From RI-153 sp041391225 (GTDB lineage: Bacteria > Chloroflexota > Anaerolineae > Caldilineales > Caldilineaceae), in NCBI GenBank assembly GCA_041391225.1, contig JAWKOL010000002.1, positions 1 to 64,000 on the forward strand: DNA of 64,000 bases, given 5' to 3'. The notes under the pieces were generated by a model. It was not told the origin of the DNA. It searched no databases and saw nothing but the letters and a program-made list of their open reading frames with translations. Below, one piece after another: positions 36,156-46,909 of this stretch. The position numbers and the translations under genes are program-made. Numbering within the stretch: the stretch's first letter is position 1; each line of letters starts with the position of its first letter.

Positions 36156-38431
36156 TTACCGCGACGCCAACTCCTGCCGGCATCCCACCACAGGCACCGG
36201 CAGGCGGGCGTGCAGGGTGCGGATGTCCTCACCCCAGGCCAGCACGCTGCTGTTGACAACCACATCGGGCAGTTCCACCCAGAAGCGCACCTGCGAAGCA
36301 TTGACGATCAACCCGTCGGGATCGAGGCCGGGGAAACGCCACACGGTGTAGACGAAGCCATCGTCCTGGCGCGTTTCGGGCTGACCGACGATGAGTTCCG
36401 GCTCGGTGACACCGTTGTCCAGCGCCCAACGCAATTGCGGCGTCGGCCCGCCCGCGGATTGGGCGATGCCCAGCAACGTCCCCGCGCGCAGGATCGTGGC
36501 GTACACTTCCATGCCGCGGGGCGTGCGCTCTACCCACAGGCGGGCGTCCACGTCACCGTCGAAGCGGGCGATCATGCCCTCCAGTTCAGGGCGCACCGTG
36601 GGCAAATACTGGCCCGTGGCGGAATGCGTCCACACATTCTGCGCCGTTTCCACGCCGTCCACCCGCACCGAAAAATGGATGGGCAACTGCTGCTCATGCG
36701 TAGCGCGCACGTCCACATCGTTGAAATCGTAGACAGGATAGGTGGTGTTCTCTTCGGTGACCATGCGCCGCGCGCCCACCGCCACCGCGGCTGGTCTGTC
36801 GCCGATGGCGGCCCACAAGGTCACCGTGGGTTCCCAGCCACAGGCAGGCACGGCGCCATCTTCGCGGATCAGGCGGCGGTGATGTTGGCGTAGGTGGCCT
36901 CGGCTGGCGTGGCGTCGCCGTGCATTACAGTAGATTTGATGCGCTTCTCCACCGAGCGCGGGGCCAGATCGGTGCGCACGTAGGTGGCGTCCACCGCCTC
37001 CTGGTTGCGAGGACCAATTTCATTGGCGCAGGTGCGATCCAGCCACACGTCCAGGTAGTCGTTGCTGGGGTGGGCCACGTAGATCTTGCCGTCGAGCACC
37101 ACCAGGCCGTCGCCGCTGTCTTGGGCGGGGCGGTCGTTCACCTGCAAGCGCCCGATCCGCTCCGGCGCCTTGCCGCTGAGGATCGTGAGGAACTGGCTGG
37201 TGCTGTCCAGCGCGAACAGGTGATCTGTCACCGGGTTGTAGGCCAGGCTGCTGGGCATCACGTCCAGCGACCAGGTGCGCGCCAGCGTCCACGTGCTCAC
37301 GTCCAGCGCCACGATTTTTTGATCAGCGCCGCCGGCGATGTAGAGCATCCCCGCGGCTTCGTCCACCGCCAGCCCCGAAACGTCGTTGAGCGGCAGGTGA
37401 AGCTGTTCCTGACGGCGGCCAAAGGCATCGACGATGCTGATGAAACCGGTATCGTGGACGATGAACGCGCGCCCGCTGATCACGGCAAGCTGCACCGGAT
37501 CCGGGCCGACGGTGACAGTGTCGAGCACCGTCCCCGCAGACAGGTTGACGATGCTCACGGCGCCGATCTGCGGATGCAGCACAAAGACCCGATCCCCGGT
37601 GACGCCGATGGGGCCGGGCGTGGCGGGCAGGCGGATTTCGCCGCGCACCGATCCCTGCCGCGAAGTGACGATAAGCCGCTTGTCTTCGGTGTCCACCACG
37701 TAGAGCGAATCACCCGCAGCCACCACGTTGCCGATGTTCTGCGCCGTGGTACGGCTCGTTCCCAGCAGCATGTCCATGCCCGTATCCACCACCATCAGCG
37801 TGTTGAATTCGGTAAGCGCCACGTAGAGCCGATCACCGGCAGCGGTGATCGCTTGCGGTCGTCCGCCCAGGCTTACGGCGCGCAGGCGATTGGGCAGGCA
37901 CAGCGGTTCCAGCGGGGTGGCGGTGTTGTCGGCGCTGGGGACGGCTGCGGCGTCGGCGGTGCTGCCCGGCGTCACAGCGTTGGGATCGGCGTTGGGCGAT
38001 GGCGCAGTATACGCCACCGGCTGGTTCACCGTCTCGGCGCGGCGTTCGGCCAGGGCCGCGGCTACGCTGGTTTTGGCGTCGTCATTGCTGGTGGTCGCGG
38101 CAACGGCCACCGTCGGCGCGGAGACCACCGTCAGCGCCGCCACAGGCACACTCGTCTGCACCAGTTCGGCGTAGACCCACCCACTGATGCCGGAAACCGT
38201 CTCCACGCGCAGCCAGGAGCCGTCTTCGTTGCGGCCCAACAGGGTGACGCGATCGTCGATCTTCAGCCCGCCCACCACGGCGGCGTCGGTGCTGGGCGCG
38301 GCGCGGACGTTAAGCCCCTGCGAAGTCACCACGGCGTAGGGCGCAGATGGCGCAGCCACCGCGGCAGCGGGTTGCAGCCACCCGGCGACGAGTAGGGAGA
38401 TCAGTGTGAGAACCAGCAATGTATGTCGCAT
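36156..38431 (-). CDS. Secreted SH3-domain/beta-propeller protein (frameshifted)
   Basis: ATG 38431 encodes a signal peptide (LLVLTLISLLVAGWLQPAAA), a bacterial SH3 domain at about residues 30-90 (GLNVRAAPSTDAAVVGGLKI, SGWVYAEL), and an Ala/Thr/Pro linker. A beta-propeller-like region follows with repeated blades (AAGDRLYVALTEFNTLMVVD, AAGDSLYVVDTEDKRLIVTS, VDEAAGMLYIAGGADQKIVAL). The frame stops at 36869 after ITAA. A one-base shift continues as LIREDGAVPACGWEPTVTLW and adds about 240 residues with no recognised fold. The whole would be about 755 residues. It follows the GH/DUF5107-like gene by 15 bases, and both appear to be surface proteins at the end of the flagellar cluster. Confidence 0.78.
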
Positions 38432-38446
38432 ATCAACCCTCGTAGA

Positions 38447-41359
38447 TTACTGCTTCACTGTCTTCTGAAAGACGAGATTGTAGACCACGTGCATGCGCCC
38501 AAAGGGCAACCCCATGCCGGTGACAACGTCGCTTAGGCCAGGCAGATCGATGCTGTAGCCACCCAGGTCGCCGTACATGGGGAAATTGGCGGCGTATTCC
38601 GGCGTCGGCTTGTCTTCGGTGACGATCTCGGCACCGCCGTCTCGCCAATGCACCTGGATCGTCTGCCCCACGATGCGTTCGCCGTCTTCGTCCAGCACTT
38701 CGATATAAATATGATGACGTCCGCCGCCCTCTTCGGGCGTCTGGAACTCGGCCTTGATCACCTTCCAGTAGGTCTGTCCGCTGCGCACGTTGGCGGGGAT
38801 GACGTCGATGTTGAGTTCGTCGAGACGCGCGTCCCACTCGATGGTGTCGTCTTCTACCGGCTCAGCCACTGGGGCGAGGTTGTCGTAGGCGAAGAGCACC
38901 CGATTCTGCGCATCCATGAGTTGCACCACCCAACGATGACCGTCGAAGCGATAGGGCAGAGACTGCGTGTGGATGGCGTCGGTGCTCAGCGTGATTTCGG
39001 TGTCGGAGACCACGTTGTTGTCCACCCGCACCACCAGCCGCGAGGTGATCGACTGCATCGCCGGCGATCCGGTGGACGCGAGGCGTAGCTCCGTCGTTCC
39101 TGCCTGCGGGATCAGCGCCAGCGCGGCATGGGCATTGGCGCCCACAAAGTTCCCCAGGCCAGGCACGGCGTACCACTGCTCCGTCCAGCGCAAAGATTGC
39201 TGCGGCCCCAGCGTGATCGGCGTTTCGAAGTTCTGGGCCGGGCCGCCCCACAGCTCGAAGTAGTGGTCATCGCTGCCGTCGGTCCACAGCACCGGGTCCA
39301 GCCCATTGCCGTAGAACGTCTTGAGGCCGGGCGCCACGTTCTTGGGGAAGGAACGCACCACCGCCAGATCGTCGTTGGGGTCCACCAGGCCGGCTGCGCT
39401 CTGCCGCGGCGCCGCGGACGCAAAGAAGCTGAGGTGCTGCGGCCACTGGGCGAGGACGCTGAGATCGTCACCGCTGCCGTTGGGCCAGGTGACGGTGGCG
39501 CCCATGGGCAGCGAGCGTGTCCCCGCGCTGCTGTGGACGGTGATCCCGTCGGCGGGCCACACCAGGCGGCTGTTGGGATCGACGGTGTTGGTCTCACTGG
39601 GCGCAAGCAACGCTGTGATCCAAAAATGCGTGTTCAGCGGCGCCGCGCCCGTGTTGCGCAGTTCGGGCGTCACCGCGAAGAAGCGGGCGTCGGCGTTCAG
39701 GCTCACACTCACACTCACTTCCAGGCCGTTGGGTCCGCTGTGGTAGAGGCGCACCGACGCCGAACTGTCGTCGGCAATGGTCTCGCTGCGCCAGGGCGTG
39801 TACTCATACAGGCCGTGATCGGGCAGCGGGAAGCCCCATTCCATGCCGCCCAGCGCCAGCCACCAGCCGCGCACACCCCAGTGCGTGGGTTTCACCACAG
39901 GATTGTGGTAGAGAATGTCGCGGCCGCTCTGCTTGTCTTCCCAACGGTAGATGCGCCCGCCCAGTTCGGGCAGCAGCGTCAGGCGCATGAAATCGTTCTC
40001 GATGACGATGGTGCGGTAGCGCTGCGGCGTCGGCGCCCCCATCAGCGACTCGTCCAGCTTGGGCGCTGGGTAGCCGGGATCATCCCGTGTGGTGGCGACG
40101 AAGGCATTCTCGTAATCGTAGGTAGGCAGTTCGATACTGCCCTCGCTCACATTGACGCGTCCTCGGCTGACGGTACGTGCTTCGGCTTTGGAAGAAGTAG
40201 TATCTGTCGCCGGGGAAGACACGCTGCAGCGCCTGGGCGGCGTCGTCCGTGAGCGGGCGCATGGCCACCGACGCGGTTTGCGCGCCGTCATCGCTGGTCT
40301 CGGCGCCATCGTTTGTCTTCGGCTGCCCGGTTGCACCGCGCACTGCAACTCGTCTTCGGGGACCAGCGGCAGCGGCGTGTCTTCTCCTAGCAGGTGCTTC
40401 ACGGCGTCCACCACGGGCCGCGGCGGCTCGTCCACCGGGAACCAGGCGTGGCGTTCCCAACTGTTCTGCGCCCCACCCGCCGCGCGTTCACCAGCAGCCA
40501 CGGCATGAAAGCGAAATAGTAGTCGGGCGCGTCGCCCTGCATGTAGGCGAAGGCGTCGGCGGTGCGCTGGGCCACCAATTGATCGGTGATAGCCGGGTAG
40601 CGTGGGTCTTCGCTATCGCCCACCACGGCCCCACCCTCGGTGGTGATGATGGGCAGCGTGCGTCCTGTCTTGTCGAGGACAATCTGGTGGTAGCGTTCAA
40701 ACTTGTGGAAGCCGTCTTTGTCTTCGAGCGGACGGTTGCCCATGTAGTTCTGCACCGGCAGCCAGGCGCCGTCGAGGGCGTCCAGCGAACCCTGCGCGGC
40801 GAGTTCATCGAGGAAGCGGGCCAGGAACTCGGTGTCCGCGATGGCGCCGCTGGGCGAAAGCGAGGGCAGCGCCGGGTAGCCACCGGCGGCGCGGACGGTG
40901 CGGGCGGCGTCGGCCCAACGGCGGGCAAGCAACGCCGCGTCGATGGGCTGTCCACTGCGCCAGCCGCCTTGCAGGCCGGCCACGTTGGGGTTGTTGTAAA
41001 GCTCGTAGTAGTCCACACCAACGCGCACGCCACCGGCCACCAGATCATCCAGGTGTTGGTAGGCGTCGTTGTAAGTCTTCTGCAGGCGCAGCACCGGCTC
41101 GATGCCGCGGCCTGCAATTCGGCCAGCAGATAGCTATGTTCGAGTTTGGCCTGATCGGGTGTATGATTTTGAGCCAGTGTAGATCGAGGGCGTCGACTTC
41201 TTGCAGGTAACGATCCACCACGTCATGGGGCTGGGAAAGGAGGGTGGGGGCCCAATGGACACCCCACTCCGTTGTCCGCCGGGGCGTGGGTAGTCGTCCA
41301 ACGATAGGATAGACGACTCGCGCTGCGTACGTGGATCTGCAGAAGAGCGCCAGCCACAA
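38447..41359 (-). CDS. GH-A-like glycosidase domain plus DUF5107-like domain, multiply frameshifted
   Basis: Pieces in several frames assemble in order. EWGVHWAPTLLSQPHDVVDR and AKLEHSYLLAELQAA begin a TIM-barrel-like domain closely similar to that of the flagellar-operon protein at 53.6 kb. GIEPVLRLQK, VGVDYYELYNNPNVAGLQGG and LPIITTEGGAVVGD continue it. The usual acid/base motif NEP is NNP here, while the second Glu (TTEGG) is kept. After about 40485 the C-terminal portion reads through NSWERHAWFPVDEPPRPVVD to a galactose-mutarotase-like/DUF5107 domain (RTIVIENDFMRLTLLPELGG; HWGVRGWWLALGGMEWGFPL). At least five indels are needed. The 5' end is uncertain and may reach 41474. Probably a carbohydrate-binding surface protein. 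Confidence 0.7.
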
Positions 41360-41722
41360 AGCCCAGCTCCCATGACGGGATTGGCCGAAGAGCCGTCCAG
41401 CGGACGGTCCATGCCCTTCGGCTGCGAGTCCAACCCCGCAGGTCCGATTGTAATGATGCGAGAATTGAAATCATATTCGGCCCCTGAAGGCAGTATACGA
41501 TTTCGGATAGATAAATGGGGTTGCAGAGGAGTAGCAGGCGCGCAAGGGGTTTATTACGGCGTGGTTACGGAGGGGTGGGGACTGGGGACTGGGATTGGGA
41601 CGGGGATGATGGTGCTGTTGTCGGGTGGTGTTAGGAGTAGAGATTCGGCAATTCACGATTCTATGTGAAATCGCCCAATCTCTACTCCCCAAATAAATCT
41701 CTCGACAGCAGATTCAAGACAC
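41360..41722. repeat. Intergenic region with GGGACTG heptamer array
   Basis: GGGGACTGGGGACTGGGATT runs at about 41578-41605, and an inverse fragment (CCCAGTCTCGATCCCCAGTC) runs at 41735-41755, inside the end of flgE. GAAATCGCCCAATCTC near 41668 belongs to the 4.6 kb repeat family. The stretch nearest 41360-41474 may contain the 5' end of the GH-like gene. Confidence 0.55.
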
Positions 41723-42985
41723 TCAACCCAATCCCCAGTCTCGATCCCCAGTCCCCAACCCCCACCTCACCAGATTCACCAACTCCGGATCATTTTCGTC
41801 GCTGGAGGTGATGACACGGCTGTTGGCCTGGCTGCGCGCGGATCATTTCGCTGAATTCGAGGGTGAGGTCCACGTTGCTCATTTCGAGGAAGCTTACGGT
41901 GATCTGGCTGCGATCCCCGGCGAGGACGATCTGCGGATCGCCGGAGTTGCCGCTCACAGCTCAACCATTCTGGCCGGTCTTGGCCAGGCCTGGGTTGACG
42001 AACTCGGCCACGGCCAGTTGACCCAGGGTACGCAGCAGACCGTTGCTGAAGACGCCGATGACACGCCCAGTGTCGTCGATGTTGAAATCGATCATCTCGC
42101 CGCGGCGCTACCGTCCTGGCTGGTGACGTAGAGGCGATCCTCGCCCGGCGCTTCCAACTGGGTGACGTTGCGAACGTCAAGCGTGATGTTCACGTCTTCG
42201 GAGCCGTTGGCCATGGCGCCGGTGAAGGTGATCTCGCCGTTCTCCGGCACGGTCAATTCGCCGCGCTGGTTGAACTGCACAGTGGCCGGCGTGGGCGCGC
42301 CCAGCGTCACCTCGGTGTCTTCGGTGTCGAGGCTGACCACCCAACTGTTGTCGTCGTTCTTGGTGAAGGTGAGATCAAAGGCGTGCAGACCGCCCAGGCT
42401 GTCGTAGAACTGTACGGACGTGGCCACCGAGTCGCCATTTTCGAGGGCGGCGTCGATGTTGCCGGCCACGTTGACCGTCTCGGTGGCTACGGCGGCCATG
42501 GGTGCGCCGATGGGGATCTCGATGTCGCCGATGGCGCCGGCGGTGTTGATCGTCCCTTCGTCGTCGGCTTCCCAACCCTGGATGCGCATACCGCTGGAGA
42601 GGTTCATCAGGCCACCTTGCGTGTCGATGCCCAGGGCGCCGTCACGGCTGTAGATGGGCTGCTGCGCACCGGCGTAGACGAAGAAACCGGTGCCGGTGAT
42701 GGCAAGATCGGTGGGCCGACCAGTGGCCTGTAGCGTCCCCTGGCCCATGTTGTTGTTGATGCTGCCCAACTGCATACCGAGGCCGTATTGGATTGGGTTG
42801 AGACCACCGCGATTGTTGGTGGGTTCGGCGCCGGCGCGCAACTGGCGGCTGAGGAGATCCTGGAAGGTGATGCTGGCGGATTTGTAACCGACGGTGTTCA
42901 TGTTGGCGATGTTGTTCGCCACCACGTTCATAAATGTCTGATGATTGCGTAACGCCGATGCGGCGGTGAGAATGCTGCTAGACAT
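41723..42985 (-). CDS. flgE: Flagellar hook protein FlgE (C-terminal third frameshifted)
   Basis: ATG 42985 begins SSSILTAASALRNHQTFMNV and VVANNIANMNTVGYKSASIT, the rod/hook-protein N-terminal signature. The D1 region follows (GQGTLQATGRPTDLAITGTG, GFFVY). The open frame ends at 42092, but shifted frames continue with GEMIDFNIDDTGRVIGVFSN, LRTLGQLAVAEFVNPGLAKT, SNVDLTLEFSEMIRAQ and QANSRVITSSDENDPELVNL, the normal FlgE C-terminus. The last residues, WGLGTGDRDWGLG, and the stop at 41723 are encoded by the GGGACTG array. Total about 420 residues. The protein builds the hook and is exported by the flagellar type III system. It could alternatively be named FlgG/FlgF family, but size and the downstream position after flgD favour FlgE. 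Confidence 0.88.
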
Positions 42986-43306
42986 ATTTTGCCTCTCTCT
43001 GCGCGTCTACAATGACACGCGGACAATAGAATGTTCAAAGTTTCAGTGGTTCACGATTCCCTGCGGAACTGTGGAGAGAGCATCCTCAGATGCGGCTTGC
43101 TCCCGTGCATTCGGCATCTGAGGATGCCTACTCCGCACAAAAATGTGAACTACCGAGTCTCCTGCTTGCCGGGTTTCGAGCACCAATGCCGACGGGATGA
43201 ACCGTGCGATTGTATGTGCTCGAAACCCAGCCTACAGTTCTTTTGACTCTGGATTCAGACTTCCTACGAGAGGGCCGGCCTGAATCGAACGGTTGAAACG
43301 GTTGCC
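42986..43306. repeat. Two long perfect inverted repeats upstream of flgE
   Basis: GCATCCTCAGATGC (43080-43093) pairs with 43114-43127. GGGTTTCGAGCAC (43171-43183) pairs with 43216-43228. Both are perfect (14 and 13 bp) with loops of 20 and 32 bases. They lie in the 321-base gap between the TIGR02530 gene and flgE. No gene is visible in this gap. Confidence 0.75.
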
Positions 43307-43768
43307 CTAAGCGACTACGGCGCTGTCGATGTTGGTGAAGACGGTGTTTGCTTCCCCGCCACCGGTTCCACTACTGCTGCCGACGTCCAGGGCTGTGACG
43401 ACGGTGCGATCTGACACGTTGACGACGAAGGCGATGCCGTCCATGAAAACGAGGGACTGGCGTGCACCTTTGTTGGCGGCGGCCTGGACGGCGTTCCCCA
43501 GGCGTTGGTTCTGTTCGGGCGCCAGGGCAATCTGTCTCTTGTCCAGCCGTTGCAGTGCGTGCTTGCTGAAGCTGACAGGTTGCGCTTCCACCGGCGGCGC
43601 TGCGAAGGGCTGTTGCTGGGCTTTGCGCACTTGCTGCTGCGCGTACTGCTGTCGCAACAACTTCTCAAAGTCACCTGCCCCTTGCCTGCGGTCGACCTGT
43701 GTCCCTTGTGCGGGTGACGCTACAGAGTCGACGCCCGATGCCGATATGCGGTTGTTGGTATCTGTCAT
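43307..43768 (-). CDS. Flagellar operon protein, TIGR02530 family
   Basis: This 153-residue protein matches the TIGR02530 pattern: VSFSKHALQRLDKRQIALAP, EQNQRLGNAVQAAANKGARQ, SLVFMDGIAFVVNVSDRTVV and NTVFTNIDSAVVA. In Firmicutes the homologue (formerly YlzI/FlbD neighbours) lies between flgD and flgE, exactly as here. It is small and soluble; its role is not established but is tied to hook assembly. The N-terminal 60 residues are Gln-rich. Confidence 0.85.
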   Translation of the reverse strand: MTDTNNRISASGVDSVASPAQGTQVDRRQGAGDFEKLLRQQYAQQQVRKAQQQPFAAPPVEAQPVSFSKHALQRLDKRQIALAPEQNQRLGNAVQAAANKGARQSLVFMDGIAFVVNVSDRTVVTALDVGSSSGTGGGEANTVFTNIDSAVVA

Positions 43769-43815
43769 GTGTTGCTCACCTCCGGTTCAGCGGATAGTCA
43801 TTTACGGAAAGACAA

Positions 43816-44229
43816 CTACTGAACCGAGACCACTTCGTCCATGCGGACTTCATCGTTGCCGATCTGAAGCCAGATCGTGCCGGACATCATGCGCACACTG
43901 TCCACCAGGCCAGAGACACGCCCGATTTCGGCGCTGTTGGCTTCCACCTGGCGCCCGATCAAGGATGCGCCCTGGCTAAGCTGACTGGCGTTCACCGATT
44001 CGGAGAGCATATCGCGGATGTCCCAAAGCTGTTCGAGGACGGAGAGCTGCGCCATCTGGTTGAACATGGCGGCGCTGTCCATCGGGCTCATGGGATCTTG
44101 CGATTTGAGCTGCATGAGCAACAACTGCATGAAGCTATCCCGTTCGAGCTGACCGGTGCCGCCGGATGTGGCTGTGCTGCGGGCGGTCGGTTCGCTGCGG
44201 CTATAGGCGTCGATTGCGTTGGTGTTCAT
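43816..44229 (-). CDS. flgD: Flagellar hook-capping protein FlgD
   Basis: This 137-residue protein has the FlgD N-terminal motif ERDSFMQLLLMQLKSQDPMS followed by PMDSAAMFNQMAQLSVLEQL. The short product ends with a single beta-rich segment (GTIWLQIGNDEVRMDEVVSV), like short FlgD forms of Gram-positive bacteria lacking the full Ig-like domains. It caps the growing hook and lies immediately after fliK, as expected. Confidence 0.92.
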   Translation of the reverse strand: MNTNAIDAYSRSEPTARSTATSGGTGQLERDSFMQLLLMQLKSQDPMSPMDSAAMFNQMAQLSVLEQLWDIRDMLSESVNASQLSQGASLIGRQVEANSAEIGRVSGLVDSVRMMSGTIWLQIGNDEVRMDEVVSVQ

Positions 44230-44259
44230 GATCTACCTGTTCCTGTGCTGAGTGTGAAC

Positions 44260-45513
44260 TCAAGCGTAGTAGTCGACGGCGGCGTAGGCTGCTGTTTGCC
44301 AGATGTTGCGATTGCCCAACCCGGCTGCGTTGATGGCTCCTTGCCCACCAGGACGAGCGTCGCCTAGCACCTGCGCCGGATCGAACTGTCCTTGCTGCCG
44401 TTGTTGCCCATCTTGCCCGGCAAAGGCGGCCTGCTGCTGGTGTGCGTGCTGCTGTTGTTGCTGGAACTGCTGGTTGCCCATTTCCATCTGCATGGTGCGC
44501 AATGTTTGGGCTGCTTCTCGCTGCATGGTTTCGACGCCGGGCGTGTGTCCGCGCCCACCGGCGAGGACAGCCAGATCGCCGATACGCATGCCGCTGCTCT
44601 CCAAATTCTGGCGCAGGCTGCCGATCTGTTGATCGATCAACTGACCGGTGCCGCTCTTCTCCGCTTCGATGGAGAGATGCAGTTGACCATCCTGCACCTG
44701 GATGCGGATGCGCACGCCGCCCAGTTCGGCAGGCTGGAGACGGATGGTGGCGCTGTTTTCGCCACGGTTGAGCGTCATCTGCACCTGGTCGGCGATCTGC
44801 TGCACCGGCGACGCATTGGACGGTTTCACCTCGACGCTGCCCTGCGTCGCCGCAGCGGCGTTGACATTGGCGGCGAAGGCCGAAGCGAACGGCGTTTGGG
44901 CGGCGCTGGTGTCCGCTTTGGGGGCTGCCGGCTTCTCGGCCTGCTCTCCTTCGGCGGCGAAGACCTGTGCTGCCTGAACGGTGGTGCTCGCCGTTTGGGC
45001 CGAAGTTGCGGCGGCGCCTTCTGCTGTGGCCGCACCCGTCTGCGCCGAAGCCAGAGAACGTAGCGCATCGAGTGTGGTTGTGCCGTCTACAGGCAGTGAC
45101 TGCTGCGCCTGCGTCTGCGTCGTCGATGCGTTGACGGCAGCTTGCAGCGGCTTGCCCGCGTTCTGGATCATCGACATCAGATCCGCAGGTTGCGCCGTAG
45201 CCGCGGCGCCCTGTGTACCTGTCCCCTGAAGCACGGGTGCGTCCTGGCCCATCTGCTGCAACATCTGCGCGCCATTGGCAGCGGATGTGACAGTAGCGAG
45301 CGTCGACGCCTGCGCGTCACCGGTTGCCTGCTGCATCATCATCGGCTGGGGCGTCTGAGCGGCCAGCAGAGGGGCCATCAGCGACGCCATCAGCGATTGG
45401 AACGCAGCCTGGGTATCCGGTGATCCGGCCAGGAGGGTCCCTTTGCCCAGTGCTTGCCCACCTGGCGGCGGCTGAGCCTCTTGGGCGGCGACATTGACCG
45501 TTTGAACGTCCAC
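44260..45513 (-). CDS. fliK: Flagellar hook-length control protein FliK
   Basis: This 417-residue protein is Ala/Gln/Thr-rich and probably disordered for the first 270 residues, as expected for the molecular ruler. The C-terminal FliK domain is clear: RLQPAELGGVRIRIQVQDGQ, LHLSIEAEKSGTGQLIDQQI and LRQNLESSGMRIGDLAVLAG. A Gln/His-rich stretch follows it. FliK measures hook length and switches export specificity. The position before flgD is canonical. Confidence 0.9.
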   Translation of the reverse strand: MDVQTVNVAAQEAQPPPGGQALGKGTLLAGSPDTQAAFQSLMASLMAPLLAAQTPQPMMMQQATGDAQASTLATVTSAANGAQMLQQMGQDAPVLQGTGTQGAAATAQPADLMSMIQNAGKPLQAAVNASTTQTQAQQSLPVDGTTTLDALRSLASAQTGAATAEGAAATSAQTASTTVQAAQVFAAEGEQAEKPAAPKADTSAAQTPFASAFAANVNAAAATQGSVEVKPSNASPVQQIADQVQMTLNRGENSATIRLQPAELGGVRIRIQVQDGQLHLSIEAEKSGTGQLIDQQIGSLRQNLESSGMRIGDLAVLAGGRGHTPGVETMQREAAQTLRTMQMEMGNQQFQQQQQHAHQQQAAFAGQDGQQRQQGQFDPAQVLGDARPGGQGAINAAGLGNRNIWQTAAYAAVDYYA

Positions 45514-45655
45514 GTTACATTCCTGATCCTTTCTTGATATGGTGAGTGGGGCTAGGGACTGGGGACCGGGGATTGGGGACTGGGATCTTGTTTCGCATCA
45601 TGTTTCTTAGCGAGATCCCAGTCCCCAATCCCTAATCCCTAGTCCCCAATCCCCA
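45514..45655. repeat. Facing GGGACTG heptamer arrays between fliK and flgB
   Basis: GGGACTG, GGGACCG, GGGATTG, GGGACTG run from about 45554 in 7-bp register. Around 45612 the inverse (GATCCCAGTCCCCAATCCC) begins, giving arms of about 40 bases. It is one of the clearest examples of the facing-array arrangement. Confidence 0.78.
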
Positions 45656-46075
45656 TTAACGACTTTCCTGTACCACCATGCGCAACATCGCCAATTTCTT
45701 GCTGGCGAGGCTGGTCATGGCCTGGTAGCGCAGGCCGGTTTCGGCCAGATCGAGCATTTCGTTCTCGATGTCGACGTTGTTGCCGTCTTTGCGCATGGAG
45801 GTCTGGTTGCGACGATAGGTAGTATGGGCGATCTCCGAGATCTCTTGCTGCCTGGCGCCTGCCGCGGTGAGGTGATCGGGATCGGTTGTCTGCATACCGA
45901 GGTCGGCGCCTGAATGCAGGGCGCGGCGCAGCGAGTCTTCGAAGGCAACGTCGGATGCTTTGTAGCCCGGCGTTTCCACGTTGGCCACATTGTGGGCGAT
46001 CACCGTCTGCCGTTCGGAGAGGGCGTCGAGTCCTTTTTGTAGAAGTGTGAGGCTGAGATCAGATGTGATGTTCAT
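45656..46075 (-). CDS. flgB: Flagellar rod protein FlgB
   Basis: This 139-residue protein starts with a helix (LSLTLLQKGLDALSERQTVI) and the rod signature AHNVANVETPGYKASDVAFE. It ends with the conserved C-terminal helix (ENEMLDLAETGLRYQAMTSL, ASKKLAMLRMVV). FlgB is the cell-proximal rod subunit. Here it is separated from flgC by 7 kb and sits after the lytic transglycosylase, unlike the usual flgB-flgC-fliE order. Confidence 0.92.
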   Translation of the reverse strand: MNITSDLSLTLLQKGLDALSERQTVIAHNVANVETPGYKASDVAFEDSLRRALHSGADLGMQTTDPDHLTAAGARQQEISEIAHTTYRRNQTSMRKDGNNVDIENEMLDLAETGLRYQAMTSLASKKLAMLRMVVQESR

Positions 46076-46196
46076 AAGATTTGTGATTCGTGATTAGATC
46101 GTGGATTGGTGCGCGAATGGACGATCAATGGTCTCGAAGATCAGAGCGAATTGTGTATTCAGGCGCTCATGCCCAATCCCCAGTCCCCATACCTCT

Positions 46197-46757
46197 CTAC
46201 ACCGAATAATCAACGCTTTCGCTATCGGGCGTGTAGTACGAGAGCACACGTTGCACGTAGGCGCGGGTTTCGGCGATAGGCGGGACGCCGCCGTGGCGCA
46301 GAACGTTGCCGGGGCCTGCGTTGTAGGCGGCCAGGGCCAGGGTGGTGTCGCCGCCGAAGCGCTTGAGTTGCTGCGCCAGGTAGGTGACGCCGCCTTCGAT
46401 GTTCTGAGCGACGTCGAAGCTGTTGTCCACGCCCAGCGAGGCGGCGGTGCCGTCCATCAACTGCATCAGTCCTTTGGCGCCGGCGTGGCTGACCGCGCTG
46501 GGATCGAAGTTGGATTCCACCTTGATCACAGCGCGCACGAGGTCGCTGTCTACGTTGTGGCGGGCCGCAGCCTGCTCGATCAGGCCGTCGAAAGTCGACG
46601 CTGGCAACGAAGATCCGCTGCGCTGTGCGGTGGGTGCGCCATCGGCATTCAGTTCGCCCATCTTCTCCAGCAAGCGCTTAAAGATCATACGCTTCACGTC
46701 GTCGAAGAGCATTTGGTACGAGAACGTATCGAGGGCCGAGCGTAGCAATTCGGACAT
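46197..46757 (-). CDS. Lytic transglycosylase (SLT domain) in the flagellar cluster
   Basis: ATG 46757 follows a strong GAAGGAGG, giving 186 residues. The SLT catalytic core is complete: AVIKVESNFDPSAVSHAGAK with the catalytic Glu, GLMQLMDGTAASLG, and LALAAYNAGPGNV near the end. No signal peptide is evident. The N-terminal 60 residues may direct export through the flagellar type III route, as FlgJ-like muramidases do. It would cleave peptidoglycan glycan strands to let the rod pass. Confidence 0.88.
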   Translation of the reverse strand: MSELLRSALDTFSYQMLFDDVKRMIFKRLLEKMGELNADGAPTAQRSGSSLPASTFDGLIEQAAARHNVDSDLVRAVIKVESNFDPSAVSHAGAKGLMQLMDGTAASLGVDNSFDVAQNIEGGVTYLAQQLKRFGGDTTLALAAYNAGPGNVLRHGGVPPIAETRAYVQRVLSYYTPDSESVDYSV

Positions 46758-46909
46758 AGAACCTCCTTCGCAGCCGCCGACTAGAGAGGACAACTGCGCC
46801 AAAATCACCGTCAGATTTCTGTGCTATTTCCAGTCTATGCAGGCCGAAGACGAATCTGCATAACGCTTGTGTAACAGTTGCGTTGTGCTTCGACAGTGCC
46901 TGGCACGCG

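Noticed and set aside
36920..38395. Plus-strand open frame of about 490 codons opposite the SH3/propeller gene
   Set aside because: The minus-strand product has a signal peptide and SH3 domain; the plus product is low-complexity His/Arg/Gly.
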